Positions 9,016 to 17,989 of a stretch of 64,000 bases of DNA are shown here, piece after piece. Both the position numbers and the translations under genes were made by a program. Source of the stretch: Leptospira ellinghausenii (GTDB taxonomy: Bacteria; Spirochaetota; Leptospiria; Leptospirales; Leptospiraceae); the NCBI RefSeq assembly GCF_003114815.1, contig NZ_BFAZ01000009.1, positions 682,001 through 746,000 on the forward strand, given 5' to 3'. The stretch's first letter is position 1, and every line of letters begins with the position of its first letter. Below the pieces are notes generated by a model, which saw nothing but the letters and a program-made list of their open reading frames with translations, was not told where the DNA came from and made no database searches.

Positions 9016-10311
9016 TTGACTCATTCACAAAAAGCCTTCAACATTAATGTATCTAGAATATTATCAGCCTATCGAAATGTTTTTCGCTGTTTCTGTTCCT
9101 TTGCATTACTTTATCTCCTATTAAACTGTAAACCAGCTGACCTCAATGCTGCCTGTGACCCTTCATCAAAAAATTTCTTTCTCTCAAAATTGATATCTCC
9201 GAATCAATCTTGCACGGGACAAATAGACCCTTCAAAGTCGCAACCGCTTCATTCCTTATATTTATCAGATGTTTCAAATGGTCTCCTGTATACTTTTAAT
9301 ACAAGAAACGATGGTGTTCTTTCCTTAAAAGGAAGCATTGCGACTTCATTAACAAATCCATTTACAATTTTGTGGAATGGAAGACATCTTGTGATCAATG
9401 GAGCAAATCAATTTCAATCCTATCTCAGAAATTCCGATGGTTCATTATCTTTGAAAAATACCTATGTTGCTAGTGTAACTCCTGTACTCATACAAGGTAC
9501 CACAGCATTTCATCCTAGTGGAAAATTTTTTTATTACACAGTGAATACAGCTACTTCCATTACTTCTTTTTCAAAATTACAACTAGACTCTGAAGGAACT
9601 TTTTCCGGTGAAGCAAATACTGTGACGGGGCAAAATTGGTCAGTGATGGGCCCAATCCATCCAACGGGAAATTATTTCATGACCTTTCACAAACTAAGTG
9701 CAGCAACACGAATGTTTTACCCCATAGCAGATGTGAATACTGGAGCCGTTGGAACTCCAACAAGTAATGCAACAGTGACTGATACTACCCTATATCCCGA
9801 AAACGGACATTGTATCTATTCTTCCAATGCAAACTTTTTGTATTGTGCAAACAACTCGAACCTTGGGAATAATGGTTCAATTGTTCAAATGTCCGTTACT
9901 TCTACATCGAATGCCGTCCTTGCTCCGTCATCGGTTTTGGTTCAAAGTCCTACGGCATATCTATCTCCGAAATCAATTGTTCTTCATCCCTCTGGTCAAT
10001 ATATTTATGCTTATGGGGAAACCAATATCTATGCATATGCTGTTGATCAGGTAACGGGCGTTATTAATGCAACTGTTCTCAGTTCGGTTCCGACTCCCGG
10101 TGGTGCTTCTTGTACATCAAACTCAAATGTAACAAGACTAGCAATTCATCCGCTAGGAAATATGTTATATGCAGTTTGTGTCTCTACAAACGGTTCAAAT
10201 CATTTAGGTTCCTATCCAATCAATAGCTCAGGACAGTTGAGTCTTCCGACATTAATTACAATTCCAAATACTACAAATAGCATGAATCTTCTTTTTGTAT
10301 CAGGAAATTAA
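9016..10311 (+). CDS. Beta-propeller lipoprotein (lactonase/YncE-like) with shared leader
   Basis: The frame is open from a TTG at 8950, but a TTG at 9016 gives a leader of the same length as in the related lipoproteins, so I prefer it. The signal segment (FALLYLLLNC) ends in a lipobox and is followed by the leader KPADLNAACDPSSKNF seen in several lipoproteins here. The rest is repetitive beta sequence with blade motifs such as DGSLSLKN, HPSGKFFYY and HPSGQYIYAYG, typical of 7-bladed propellers. Lactonase activity is not implied. Paralogue at 21752-23035. Confidence 0.75.
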   Translation: MTHSQKAFNINVSRILSAYRNVFRCFCSFALLYLLLNCKPADLNAACDPSSKNFFLSKLISPNQSCTGQIDPSKSQPLHSLYLSDVSNGLLYTFNTRNDGVLSLKGSIATSLTNPFTILWNGRHLVINGANQFQSYLRNSDGSLSLKNTYVASVTPVLIQGTTAFHPSGKFFYYTVNTATSITSFSKLQLDSEGTFSGEANTVTGQNWSVMGPIHPTGNYFMTFHKLSAATRMFYPIADVNTGAVGTPTSNATVTDTTLYPENGHCIYSSNANFLYCANNSNLGNNGSIVQMSVTSTSNAVLAPSSVLVQSPTAYLSPKSIVLHPSGQYIYAYGETNIYAYAVDQVTGVINATVLSSVPTPGGASCTSNSNVTRLAIHPLGNMLYAVCVSTNGSNHLGSYPINSSGQLSLPTLITIPNTTNSMNLLFVSGN

Positions 10312-10390
10312 ATTACTTGTTCAAATCAAACGAAACAAAATTATCTCGCGTAAGAGATGCATTCAAAAGTTTTTGCCTGAGGTAAATTTT

Positions 10391-11080
10391 ATGTCATTTC
10401 GATTCTTAATCTTTTATCTCTTTTTCGTTCTAGAGATTCTCTCTCAAACCACAGAAAACTGGAACAAAAAAGGGATCGATGCCCTCAAAAACAAAGACTT
10501 TCTCACAGCTGTTGATTCATTTAAGAAAACATTAAAAGACAAACCAGATGATGCATTTGCAAATTATAATTTAGCATGTACATATTCCCTTTTACTCGCA
10601 CAATGTGAAGACATTGAAAGTGAAGTCCACATATACAATCTAATTCAGAAAGCGATCAAATCAAAACCTTCTTATCAAAAAAAACTGCTAACAGATACAG
10701 ACTTTGTGATTCTCAGAGGGAAATACTATTTTCAGAAATTATCTGGTAAAACAAAAAAAGATATTTTAACAAGTATTACCTGGTTTGGACCAAGTCCTGG
10801 AGCGTATGGCCCAATGGATCAATTTCAATTTAAGGAAGATGGAATTTTTATCTATAGTAAACTAGATATGACAGAATCAAATCCCATTGGTAAACTAGAA
10901 TTTACAGGAAGATATAAATGGATAAACGACTCCCAATTGGAAATCCAATTTGATGATCCGAGTCCAAGGAAGGAAATTGGAAAAAACAAAAATTTACGGG
11001 TAAATTATTCCGATGGTAAATTGGAAATACAAGGTTTTGATCATCAATTTACCGATGATAATGACCGTTGTTCTGCATAA
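10391..11080 (+). CDS. Secreted TPR-containing protein
   Basis: The ATG at 10391 has a GAGGT ribosome-binding site at 10379-10384; the earlier in-frame start at 10295 overlaps the preceding gene and is rejected. The 229-residue product starts with a signal peptide (FLIFYLFFVLEILS). Residues ~22-90 carry about two tetratricopeptide repeats (GIDALKNKDFLTAVDSFKK, then DDAFANYNLACTY). The C-terminal ~100 residues look like a lipocalin-type beta domain (FKEDGIFIYS, FTGRYKWINDSQLEIQF). Probably a periplasmic protein-interaction role. Confidence 0.7.
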   Translation: MSFRFLIFYLFFVLEILSQTTENWNKKGIDALKNKDFLTAVDSFKKTLKDKPDDAFANYNLACTYSLLLAQCEDIESEVHIYNLIQKAIKSKPSYQKKLLTDTDFVILRGKYYFQKLSGKTKKDILTSITWFGPSPGAYGPMDQFQFKEDGIFIYSKLDMTESNPIGKLEFTGRYKWINDSQLEIQFDDPSPRKEIGKNKNLRVNYSDGKLEIQGFDHQFTDDNDRCSA

Positions 11081-11101
11081 CCTTTGTTTCGATGTAACTG
11101 A

Positions 11102-11126
11102 TACAGTCAATATCTTGACAGTATTT
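11102..11126 (+). terminator. Terminator-like hairpin between convergent genes
   Basis: TACAGTCAA and TTGACAGTA pair with one mismatch around a four-base loop, followed by TTTTC. It overlaps the 3' end of the minus-strand MarR gene and could end the TPR gene. Confidence 0.4.
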
Positions 11127-11583
11127 TCAATAAACTCTCATTAAATTCATGTTTGGTGATACCTAATGCAGAAAAAAAATCGTGATCGAAGGTTTCTACC
11201 TTTTTTACTGCATTTTTTGTAATCAATTCACCACTCTTAGTTAAACTCACAATTTTTGCTCTGGTATCTGTACTGTGTTCCTTTCGATCAACATATCCTT
11301 TTTGGATTAAAGTGCGAATGACAGTAGAAGTAGTCATCGGATCGATCTTTGTATGTTCTGACAAAATAACCTGAGTCACTTCCTTTTCTTGTTGGGTCAA
11401 CCAAAGGATACTTGCTAACAATACAAATTGTGAATGTGTCAATTTCAGTGGTTCAAGTGCATATCGAATCTGTCTTTGCCAAAGACTCGTTACTTGCCAT
11501 AATAGAAACCCAGAGCTATCTTCTGCTTTGTTTACGCTAAAGTCACTCTTAACAATTGTACTATTTGATTTTTTTTGCTTCAT
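11107..11583 (-). CDS. MarR-family transcriptional regulator
   Basis: 158 residues, a typical MarR length. The winged helix lies around residues 45-115: LTHSQFVLLASI, a recognition helix with MTTSTVIRTLIQKGYVDR, and the wing with DTRAKIVSLTKSG. The start overlaps the stop of the SRPBCC gene upstream by 23 bases, so the two are translationally coupled. A palindrome before the pair (11995-12012) suggests autorepression. The effector is unknown; the SRPBCC partner may bind the same hydrophobic ligand. Confidence 0.85.
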   Translation of the reverse strand: MKQKKSNSTIVKSDFSVNKAEDSSGFLLWQVTSLWQRQIRYALEPLKLTHSQFVLLASILWLTQQEKEVTQVILSEHTKIDPMTTSTVIRTLIQKGYVDRKEHSTDTRAKIVSLTKSGELITKNAVKKVETFDHDFFSALGITKHEFNESLLKILSRY

Positions 11584-11983
11584 TGATCTGAATTTTCACA
11601 TCTTCCGCTAAATGACTTACGATATTTTTCATGACAATCATATTCCATAAAAACGCAAGTGGTCCCGAGATCGACATGGTGATTGTAATTTTGAGACCTT
11701 CAGATGTTTTCTCATAAAAATGTTCCCCAACCATTTTTGCCAAAGGAAATTTTGTAAAGTCCTTGAAATAAGAATTGGGTCTCACTTCTAGCAATTGAAT
11801 TTTTACATCTGGTCCACCAGTTGGGCGAATCATAAAAAAATTCCCAGTTTCGAATGGTCCCAACATTTCCGATTTTTCAAGAGTTGAATCCCAATCTTTC
11901 CAGTGATTCACATCTGACATCAATTTCCAAATTTGTTCCTGTTTGATTTCGTTTGTAGTGTATGTGTACGTATTGACGATCAT
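11561..11983 (-). CDS. SRPBCC-fold (START/Bet v1-like) protein
   Basis: The ATG at 11983 has an ideal AGGAG site six bases upstream, which excludes the longer frame to 12037. The 140-residue product shows the SRPBCC pattern: an N-terminal strand, then IWKLMSDVNHWKDWDSTLEKSEM, a central antiparallel sheet, and a long C-terminal helix. Such proteins bind hydrophobic ligands in a helix-grip cavity. It is the first gene of a two-gene unit with marR. Confidence 0.8.
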   Translation of the reverse strand: MIVNTYTYTTNEIKQEQIWKLMSDVNHWKDWDSTLEKSEMLGPFETGNFFMIRPTGGPDVKIQLLEVRPNSYFKDFTKFPLAKMVGEHFYEKTSEGLKITITMSISGPLAFLWNMIVMKNIVSHLAEDVKIQINEAKKIK

Positions 11984-11994
11984 AAAATCTCCTA

Positions 11995-12012
11995 TAGTAT
12001 GTACACTTACTA
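11995..12012 (-). promoter_or_regulatory. Putative MarR operator
   Basis: TAGTATGTACACTTACTA is an imperfect palindrome of 18 bases, with perfect 5-bp outer arms TAGTA/TACTA. It lies 12 bases upstream of the SRPBCC start codon, where a bound dimer would block transcription or initiation. Confidence 0.45.
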
Positions 12013-12186
12013 TATTTACACATATAATAGGAAACAATTATTTTCCACCAATTCTCGGGAATCTTTAAGAAGAAACTTCGATTGAGACCCATTCTACCAA
12101 GGGAAAACGCTACCTAAATTTCCTGACATGTGTTGAGTATTTTTACGAAAGGTAGCTGTTTTTTGTGTCATTTAGTGATTTTTTAG

Positions 12187-12240
12187 AAATATTTATGACA
12201 TTTAAATAAATATTTGACATACTTTCACCAAATTTATAAG
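12187..12240 (+). promoter_or_regulatory. Promoter and inverted repeat upstream of secreted hydrolase
   Basis: A perfect 10-bp inverted repeat AAATATTTAT / ATAAATATTT (12187-12196 and 12206-12215) overlaps a TTGACA -35 element (12214-12219). A TATAAG -10 candidate follows at 12235-12240 (spacer 15). The overlap suggests control by a repressor or activator. Confidence 0.45.
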
Positions 12241-12268
12241 TCTGGGCTACTTGAAAAAGGAGAGAAAG

Positions 12269-13036
12269 ATGAAAATGACAATCAACCTAATACTGGCATT
12301 GCTGTTTGCGACGAGCATCAGTGCCGAAACTTACACCGTGTTCATTCACGGTAAATCCAGCAAAAATCACGACGGGGTGGGAACTACCGATGTAAACAGC
12401 TATTGGGGGACAAACGCAAATGCGGTTTCTGGCGCCAAGATATTCATTGGTTACGATGGAAGCACTGACCCAAGAACGTACGGATCTGCGAGAGCCCAAA
12501 CAAATATCACAACTGGTCTCATGAGTTATTGCAAGGGAACAAACACTTGTAAGGTTGTATGCCATTCCGCTGGATGTTATGCAATCGAATATTGGTTAGC
12601 AAGTTTAGCTGATACAACAACTTCCAAAGGTTTCAATATCACAAAAGTAACTGCACTTGCAGCTGCTTCCGGTGGTTCAGAGCTTGCAAACGTAATTGGC
12701 GGTGGCGGAAACGCAATGGATCAGTCACTTCAGGTAACCACTGCTCGTGGAGCTTACAATCACAACCTGACTGCATCCGTTACAATCAACCATGTTCCAG
12801 GATATAAAAGTAAGTTTGGTGCTAATTTTATCCTACCTGGTGCTGATGATTATGCAGTTGCATTTCACTCTTCTTGCGGATACAACCGTGCAGGTGGTCT
12901 AGACAAGTGCCAAAGTTCCTTTGTGAGTGGAAACACAACCTACACTCAGTATTCTGGTCATGTCAGAGCACCTTCTTTAACAGCAGCTGGACTCAACAAA
13001 AATCACAGTGAAATCATGAACGAAGGCGCAAGATAA
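12269..13036 (+). CDS. Secreted alpha/beta-hydrolase (lipase-like)
   Basis: The ATG at 12269 follows AAGGAGAG at 12257-12264, so the in-frame TTG at 12251 is rejected. The 255-residue product starts with a clear signal peptide (LILALLFATSISA) and mature TYTVFIHGKSS, the first strand and oxyanion region of an alpha/beta-hydrolase. The nucleophile is Ser100 in VCHSAGCYA (GxSxG-like with Cys first). Four later cysteines may form disulfides. The substrate is unknown; the exported single-domain form suggests an extracellular esterase or lipase. Confidence 0.75.
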   Translation: MKMTINLILALLFATSISAETYTVFIHGKSSKNHDGVGTTDVNSYWGTNANAVSGAKIFIGYDGSTDPRTYGSARAQTNITTGLMSYCKGTNTCKVVCHSAGCYAIEYWLASLADTTTSKGFNITKVTALAAASGGSELANVIGGGGNAMDQSLQVTTARGAYNHNLTASVTINHVPGYKSKFGANFILPGADDYAVAFHSSCGYNRAGGLDKCQSSFVSGNTTYTQYSGHVRAPSLTAAGLNKNHSEIMNEGAR

Positions 13037-13060
13037 AATAACCTACGTTGTATTGAATTT

Positions 13061-13088
13061 AGGTCTGGCAATGGAAATTGTCAGACTT
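13061..13088 (+). terminator. Terminator-like hairpin after secreted hydrolase
   Basis: AGGTCTGGCAAT and ATTGTCAGACTT pair over 12 positions (two G-U pairs) around a GGAA tetraloop, 25 bases after the stop. There is no long T run, so termination efficiency is uncertain. Confidence 0.45.
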
Positions 13089-13095
13089 AAAATGC

Positions 13096-13168
13096 GGGGC
13101 GCACATTTCCGGCTCTCCGCTGCAATCTTTGTTTCCACAAAGGATTTCCGCTTCGATCCGGGGCGCGT
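13096..13168 (+). repeat. GC-rich palindromic repeat, copy E (type I)
   Basis: GGGGCGC occurs as a direct repeat at both ends (13096 and 13160 regions). The core is CAATCTTTG...CACAAAGGATT. It lies between the hydrolase terminator and the NAT gene. Confidence 0.8.
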
Positions 13169-13302
13169 TGGCTTGGTTTTTCCAACTTTATTCATTGTCC
13201 TTCGGTAATTCTATAAACTTCTCGTTATGTGTTTATCTCAGAAAATTCTTTTACTTTCCTTCATAATGCGTTAACATAAAGAAAAGTATTAGGAATTTAA
13301 TT

Positions 13303-14118
13303 TTGAACAATCAACAATTGATAGAAGCATATTTGAATCGTATTGGTTATAAGGGCCCACACAATCCTTCCCTAGAATTACTTCACAATATTACATTAGC
13401 CCATGTTCGCAGTATCCCTTTTGAAAACTTAGATATTCTTTTGGGAAAAAGTATCAACATTAGTTTGGATGCAGTGATTGAGAAATTAATCAATCAAAAA
13501 CGTGGTGGGTATTGTTTTGAACAAAATGGACTTCTATTGTATGTTTTGCAAATACTAGGATTTCAAGTGACTCCCATCAGTGCGAGAGTTCGATTGGATA
13601 GACCGAGGGATTTTACTCCTCCACGAACACATGTTTTTCTAAAGGTAGAACTTTCTGGCACCACATGGTTTACTGATGTTGGTGTAGGTGGAGTATCACT
13701 CACTTCTGCGATCCAATTCATCCAAGATACAGAACAAATCACAAATCACGAAACAAGAAGAATTGTTTCTGAAGGAAATCGTTATTTCCATCAGGTTCTT
13801 TTTCCAAATGGATGGGTTGATGTTTGCGAATTTACATTGGAAGAAATGCCTGAAATCGATCGTGAGTTAGCTAATTGGTATACGAGTAACCACCCCAAAT
13901 CACATTTTAAAGATCGCTTAATCGTTGCTAGAGCAGGAGATGATGGAAAAAGGATTACACTCGTCAACAGAGAATTTTCAGAACGTGATAAAAACGGATC
14001 TGCTAACAAATCAATCATCAATTCACCTAAAGAATTAAACTATGTTTTGAAAGAAAAATTCAATCTTTCCTTTCCTATCGATACAGAATTCCAATCACCT
14101 GGATTACAATGGGATTGA
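13303..14118 (+). CDS. Arylamine N-acetyltransferase (NAT family)
   Basis: 271 residues starting at a TTG with an AGGA site at 13291. It transfers acetyl (or another acyl group) from CoA to arylamines or hydrazines. The catalytic triad is complete: Cys71 in RGGYCFEQN, His110 in PRTHVFL, and Asp125 in WFTDVGVGG. The N-terminal helical part (LNRIGY, HVRSIPFENLDILLGK) matches the family. It is cytoplasmic, with no signal peptide, and single-gene. The native substrate is unknown. Confidence 0.9.
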   Translation: MNNQQLIEAYLNRIGYKGPHNPSLELLHNITLAHVRSIPFENLDILLGKSINISLDAVIEKLINQKRGGYCFEQNGLLLYVLQILGFQVTPISARVRLDRPRDFTPPRTHVFLKVELSGTTWFTDVGVGGVSLTSAIQFIQDTEQITNHETRRIVSEGNRYFHQVLFPNGWVDVCEFTLEEMPEIDRELANWYTSNHPKSHFKDRLIVARAGDDGKRITLVNREFSERDKNGSANKSIINSPKELNYVLKEKFNLSFPIDTEFQSPGLQWD

Positions 14119-14280
14119 TCCATTGTTAGACTAAAAAAGTCAGAAAATGAGAATTTTTTGAATCTAACAGTTGCAACTCCTTTTTTAATGTCCCACTCAT
14201 AAAAGAAGTTAGGGCAATCATAGTTTTTGATTGCAATTTATTTCCATCCATTTAGAGATGAACCCTCCAGGAGAGATTTT

Positions 14281-16887
14281 TTGAAAATCAAACAACTTCT
14301 ACCAGTCACCTACCTACTCTTAAATTATAAGGGCCGAATTGATAGAAAAGTGTATTGGATTGCCTCATTGTTTATGTGGTCCAATTTTTATGTATTTTAC
14401 CAAACTTTGGATTATTGTTTGGGAGATACGAGTACCTGGATCATCTACCCACTGATGCTTTGGGGGATTCTTGCCGTTTCCGCAAAACGATTTCATGATA
14501 TTGGAAAGTCTGGAAATACAATTTTACTCACACTGATACCCATTGTTGGTCCTTTGGTTGTGATCTACTTTTTGGCCTTCAAAAAAGGAGACCCTCAAAA
14601 CAACAAGTATGGTTCCGTTCCTGGCTCAGAAATTGATTATTATAAAAACGATGATGGTACAAGTATCCCTCACTTAAAATCATCTGAGGTCATCATCAAT
14701 GATGTGACCCGATTAAATCCTGTAATTGTTTCTTCCGTTTTTCGCCCCGTATCATTGGATGAATTGATCCAATTTGTTAAATCATCCAATGCTCCCATCT
14801 CAGTTGGTGGTGGTCGATTTAGTATGGGTGGCCAAACGGCAAGTCCAGGTTCAGTGCATATTGATATGCGAAAACTCAATCAAGTCATTGATTACAATCC
14901 ATCTGAAAAGTGGATTAAAGTCCAAGCGGGAATACGTTGGTGTGACATCCAACATTATATCGATAAAGATGATTTATCTGTCAAAATCATGCAAACATAT
15001 GCAAACTTCACCGTAGGAGGTGCATTGAGTGTCAATTGCCATGGACGATATATGGGACTCGGACCCGTTGTTTTATCAGTTCGATCCATTGAAGTGATCC
15101 TTGCAGATGGAAGTTTGATAAAAGCAAACAGAGAAGAAAACTCAGATGTATTTGCTGGGATGATTGGTGGTTACAATTCCGTTGGTATCATTGCAACAGT
15201 AGAATTTGATTTGGATGACAATGTCAAAGTCAAACAAGTCAGCAAAAAAATGAAAAAGAACCAATACTTCCAGTTTTTTAAATATAACATTCGCGAAGAT
15301 AAAAAAGTAATTTTTCACAATGCAGACATTTACCCCCCTCAATACCAAAACATCAGAGCCGTTAGTTGGGAATTTACATTAGACAAACCTACTGTGAAAT
15401 CTAGATTTATGCCTTTGCAATCTTCCTACCCAATCCATCGTTATTTTTTCTGGGATTTTACAGAATCTCCATTTGGGAAATGGAGGCGAGAGTACATCGT
15501 GGATCCACTTCTATTTTTTGCCAAAAAAGTGCACTGGAGAAATTATGAAGCAGGTTACGATGTTTTAGAATTAGAACCATCTGCGCGCGAAAAATCAACA
15601 TATGTATTACAAGAATACTTTGTACCCATTGATAAATTCAATGGGTTCTCAGATCGATTGTGTGACATCTTAAAACGACACAAAGTCAACATGGTGAATA
15701 TATCCGTTCGTCATGCAAAAGCAGATGAGGAAACGTATTTGTCTTGGGCACCTAAAGAGAGTTTTGCCTTTGTATTGTATTACAAACAAAAAGTAAACGA
15801 AACTGATAAACTAAAAGTGGCAGTTTGGACTCGAGAGCTAATGGACGCAAGTATTGAATTTGGAGGTACATATTATTTACCGTACCAAACCCATGCATCC
15901 AGAGAAATGTTTCAGAAAGCGTATCCGAAGTACAAAGAAATTTTTGCCCTAAAAGAAAAGTTAGATCCTAAGTTTCGATTTAAAAATATTTTCTGGGATA
16001 CTTATTATAGAGAAAATCCAAAACCAGATTTGCCTGATTCGGTATTTCACCGCATTTTTGCGAATGTTAAATGGAGTGATGCACTTTATCGATTTTTGCA
16101 AGTGATCTTTAATCTTTATCCAGAAGAAAAATTCTTCCAATTGATTTACGATACCACCAAACAGTATAAAACCGATGAGGAAATTTATTCACAAATTGTA
16201 CAAAGATTAAATTCAGTAAAACCATTCCATGCTGATTTAACATATGCATTACCTGCACTCTTCAAACAAAAAAGAGAATTGTCTCTTCAGATTTTGGAGC
16301 TTCTCGGAACCAATACAACCATTAACGGGTATTTGGAAATTGGAACCACAGGAAGGTACATTTCGAGCTTACAAAATAAGCTAAAATTGAATCAAAACAT
16401 TTATCTTGTAAATTCAGTTCCACCAAAAAACAATCCTGTTGATATACTCGAAAGAGGAGGGATCAAAAAAATTGGAACTTTTTTTCCACTCAATGATTAT
16501 GATCCCATTAGCAATGAAATACCATCTGAGAGCCTAGACCTTGTTACATGTCTCATTGGTTTACACCATATTCATTTACATAAATTAGATGCGTTTATCC
16601 AATCAATCAATCGTGTTCTCCGTGTTGGAGGTAAATTCATATTAAGAGATCATGATGTAAAAGATCCAGAAATGTTTGAATTTGTTTCCATTATCCATAC
16701 AGTTTTTAATGCAGGGTTAAAAGAAACTTGGCAATATGAATCTGCTGAATTTAAAAAATTCCGTTCGATTGAGGAATGGGTAGAGATTCTAAAAAAATTC
16801 AATCTCCAAGCAGGACCAGAAAGACTCCTTCAAAAGGATGACCCATCTGATAACATTCTTATGATTTTTACAAAGGTATCAAAATGA
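14281..16887 (+). CDS. DUF805 / FAD-linked oxidase / SAM methyltransferase fusion protein
   Basis: The start is a TTG at 14281 with AGGAGAG at 14269-14275; the frame reaches back to 14227. The 868 residues hold three parts. Residues ~15-115 are a DUF805-like membrane domain (YKGRIDRKVYWIA; AKRFHDIGKSG). Residues ~140-600 are an FAD-binding oxidoreductase of the vanillyl-alcohol/aldonolactone oxidase type (ISVGGGRFSMGGQ, VGGALSVNCHGRYMG), and the C-terminal part resembles sugar-lactone oxidases. Residues ~660-868 resemble a class I methyltransferase (LDLVTCLIGLHHIH, then LRVGGKFILRDHD). It overlaps the next gene by four bases. The substrate is unknown. Confidence 0.8.
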   Translation: MKIKQLLPVTYLLLNYKGRIDRKVYWIASLFMWSNFYVFYQTLDYCLGDTSTWIIYPLMLWGILAVSAKRFHDIGKSGNTILLTLIPIVGPLVVIYFLAFKKGDPQNNKYGSVPGSEIDYYKNDDGTSIPHLKSSEVIINDVTRLNPVIVSSVFRPVSLDELIQFVKSSNAPISVGGGRFSMGGQTASPGSVHIDMRKLNQVIDYNPSEKWIKVQAGIRWCDIQHYIDKDDLSVKIMQTYANFTVGGALSVNCHGRYMGLGPVVLSVRSIEVILADGSLIKANREENSDVFAGMIGGYNSVGIIATVEFDLDDNVKVKQVSKKMKKNQYFQFFKYNIREDKKVIFHNADIYPPQYQNIRAVSWEFTLDKPTVKSRFMPLQSSYPIHRYFFWDFTESPFGKWRREYIVDPLLFFAKKVHWRNYEAGYDVLELEPSAREKSTYVLQEYFVPIDKFNGFSDRLCDILKRHKVNMVNISVRHAKADEETYLSWAPKESFAFVLYYKQKVNETDKLKVAVWTRELMDASIEFGGTYYLPYQTHASREMFQKAYPKYKEIFALKEKLDPKFRFKNIFWDTYYRENPKPDLPDSVFHRIFANVKWSDALYRFLQVIFNLYPEEKFFQLIYDTTKQYKTDEEIYSQIVQRLNSVKPFHADLTYALPALFKQKRELSLQILELLGTNTTINGYLEIGTTGRYISSLQNKLKLNQNIYLVNSVPPKNNPVDILERGGIKKIGTFFPLNDYDPISNEIPSESLDLVTCLIGLHHIHLHKLDAFIQSINRVLRVGGKFILRDHDVKDPEMFEFVSIIHTVFNAGLKETWQYESAEFKKFRSIEEWVEILKKFNLQAGPERLLQKDDPSDNILMIFTKVSK

Positions 16888-17966
16888 GCCGATTGATCTT
16901 CACAACTCTAATTTCCTTTTCCCTTAGTATTAGTATATGGACAAGTAAACAATCCAGTACTGAATACACTGAAAAAGTCCCAAGTGAATGGATGGCAAAT
17001 GAGACAAAAACATTCACTCCCAAAGAACATATACGTCCCGGTGACCAAACATTCTTAACTTTTCCAGAGTGGTTTTTGGTACATAGTCCCAAAGAACAGG
17101 CAATGTATTTTAGATCGAATACGTCTAGCACCTTTCCTTATTGGGAACATGTTTTACAATTATGGAAATCATATATGATTGTTTCGGATCAAATAATAGA
17201 TTCATATGAATTTAACTATGGATACCATCTAATGATTGTTGTGTTGACTGTCAGTACAACAGTTGAGTATGGAGCCAAGCAGATCTATGAAAAGATGATT
17301 GGACGTATTACCTCAATAAGCGAAGACCAGGCACTCACTGAAGAGGACCAATTTAACGCAAAATTCACCCAATCTTATGTAGATTTTATCTTACAAACCC
17401 CTTGGTATGAATATAATTTTTTCCAAGAACTCAAATTACTTTGGACAGAAGTTCCATTGTTTGGCGATCATATGATCCGAAAATGGGAAAGACGTTATTA
17501 TCTGACCACTGATATTTTTGTAAAAGCAGCTTATGGTTTTTTGATTAAAAAAGCAACAAAAGCAACTTATGAAGATCCCATCTTAGGAACTGCCATTGTA
17601 TTGGATGAGAGTATCCCCACCAATGATAAAGTAAAATTACTAAGTGGAAACGATCCATTTCATTCCGTGTATTTGATCCCTAGGTATGCAGATTTCCATC
17701 CTACTTTGGAATCGATCCTTATTGGAAAAACTGTCGAATTACAAGAGATAGCTGGGAATACTTCGGCGACCTTAGTGACCATCCTATTAAAAAAAGATGA
17801 AAGTTTACCAACAATTCCTGATGCAAAAAGGGTATTCCGACAAGACATCCTGACAAGGCCCGGTGAAAATCGTTATGCACTTGTATCAAAAGTTCAAAAC
17901 TTAAAAACCATGTTGGAAATTTTAAGAGAAAAAAACATAGAAATCGAACATATTTACGATTTTTAA
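16884..17966 (+). CDS. Uncharacterised exported protein of the FAD-oxidase operon
   Basis: 360 residues. The ATGA overlap with the preceding stop shows translational coupling. An N-terminal hydrophobic segment (IFTTLISFSLSISIW) is a signal peptide or anchor. A striking motif TFPEWFLVHSPKEQA lies near residues 58-72, followed by a region with many aromatic residues (PYWEHVLQLWKSY). I do not recognise a catalytic motif. A second hydrophobic stretch near residue 115 (LMIVVLTVSTTVEY) may be a membrane helix. It probably acts with the fusion oxidase upstream. Confidence 0.65.
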   Translation: MSRLIFTTLISFSLSISIWTSKQSSTEYTEKVPSEWMANETKTFTPKEHIRPGDQTFLTFPEWFLVHSPKEQAMYFRSNTSSTFPYWEHVLQLWKSYMIVSDQIIDSYEFNYGYHLMIVVLTVSTTVEYGAKQIYEKMIGRITSISEDQALTEEDQFNAKFTQSYVDFILQTPWYEYNFFQELKLLWTEVPLFGDHMIRKWERRYYLTTDIFVKAAYGFLIKKATKATYEDPILGTAIVLDESIPTNDKVKLLSGNDPFHSVYLIPRYADFHPTLESILIGKTVELQEIAGNTSATLVTILLKKDESLPTIPDAKRVFRQDILTRPGENRYALVSKVQNLKTMLEILREKNIEIEHIYDF

Positions 17967-17989
17967 AAAACCAGTTACATTAGGATTAT

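Noticed and set aside
9016..10311. Functional lactonase assignment for the propeller lipoproteins
   Set aside because: Only the fold is supported; no catalytic residues could be identified.
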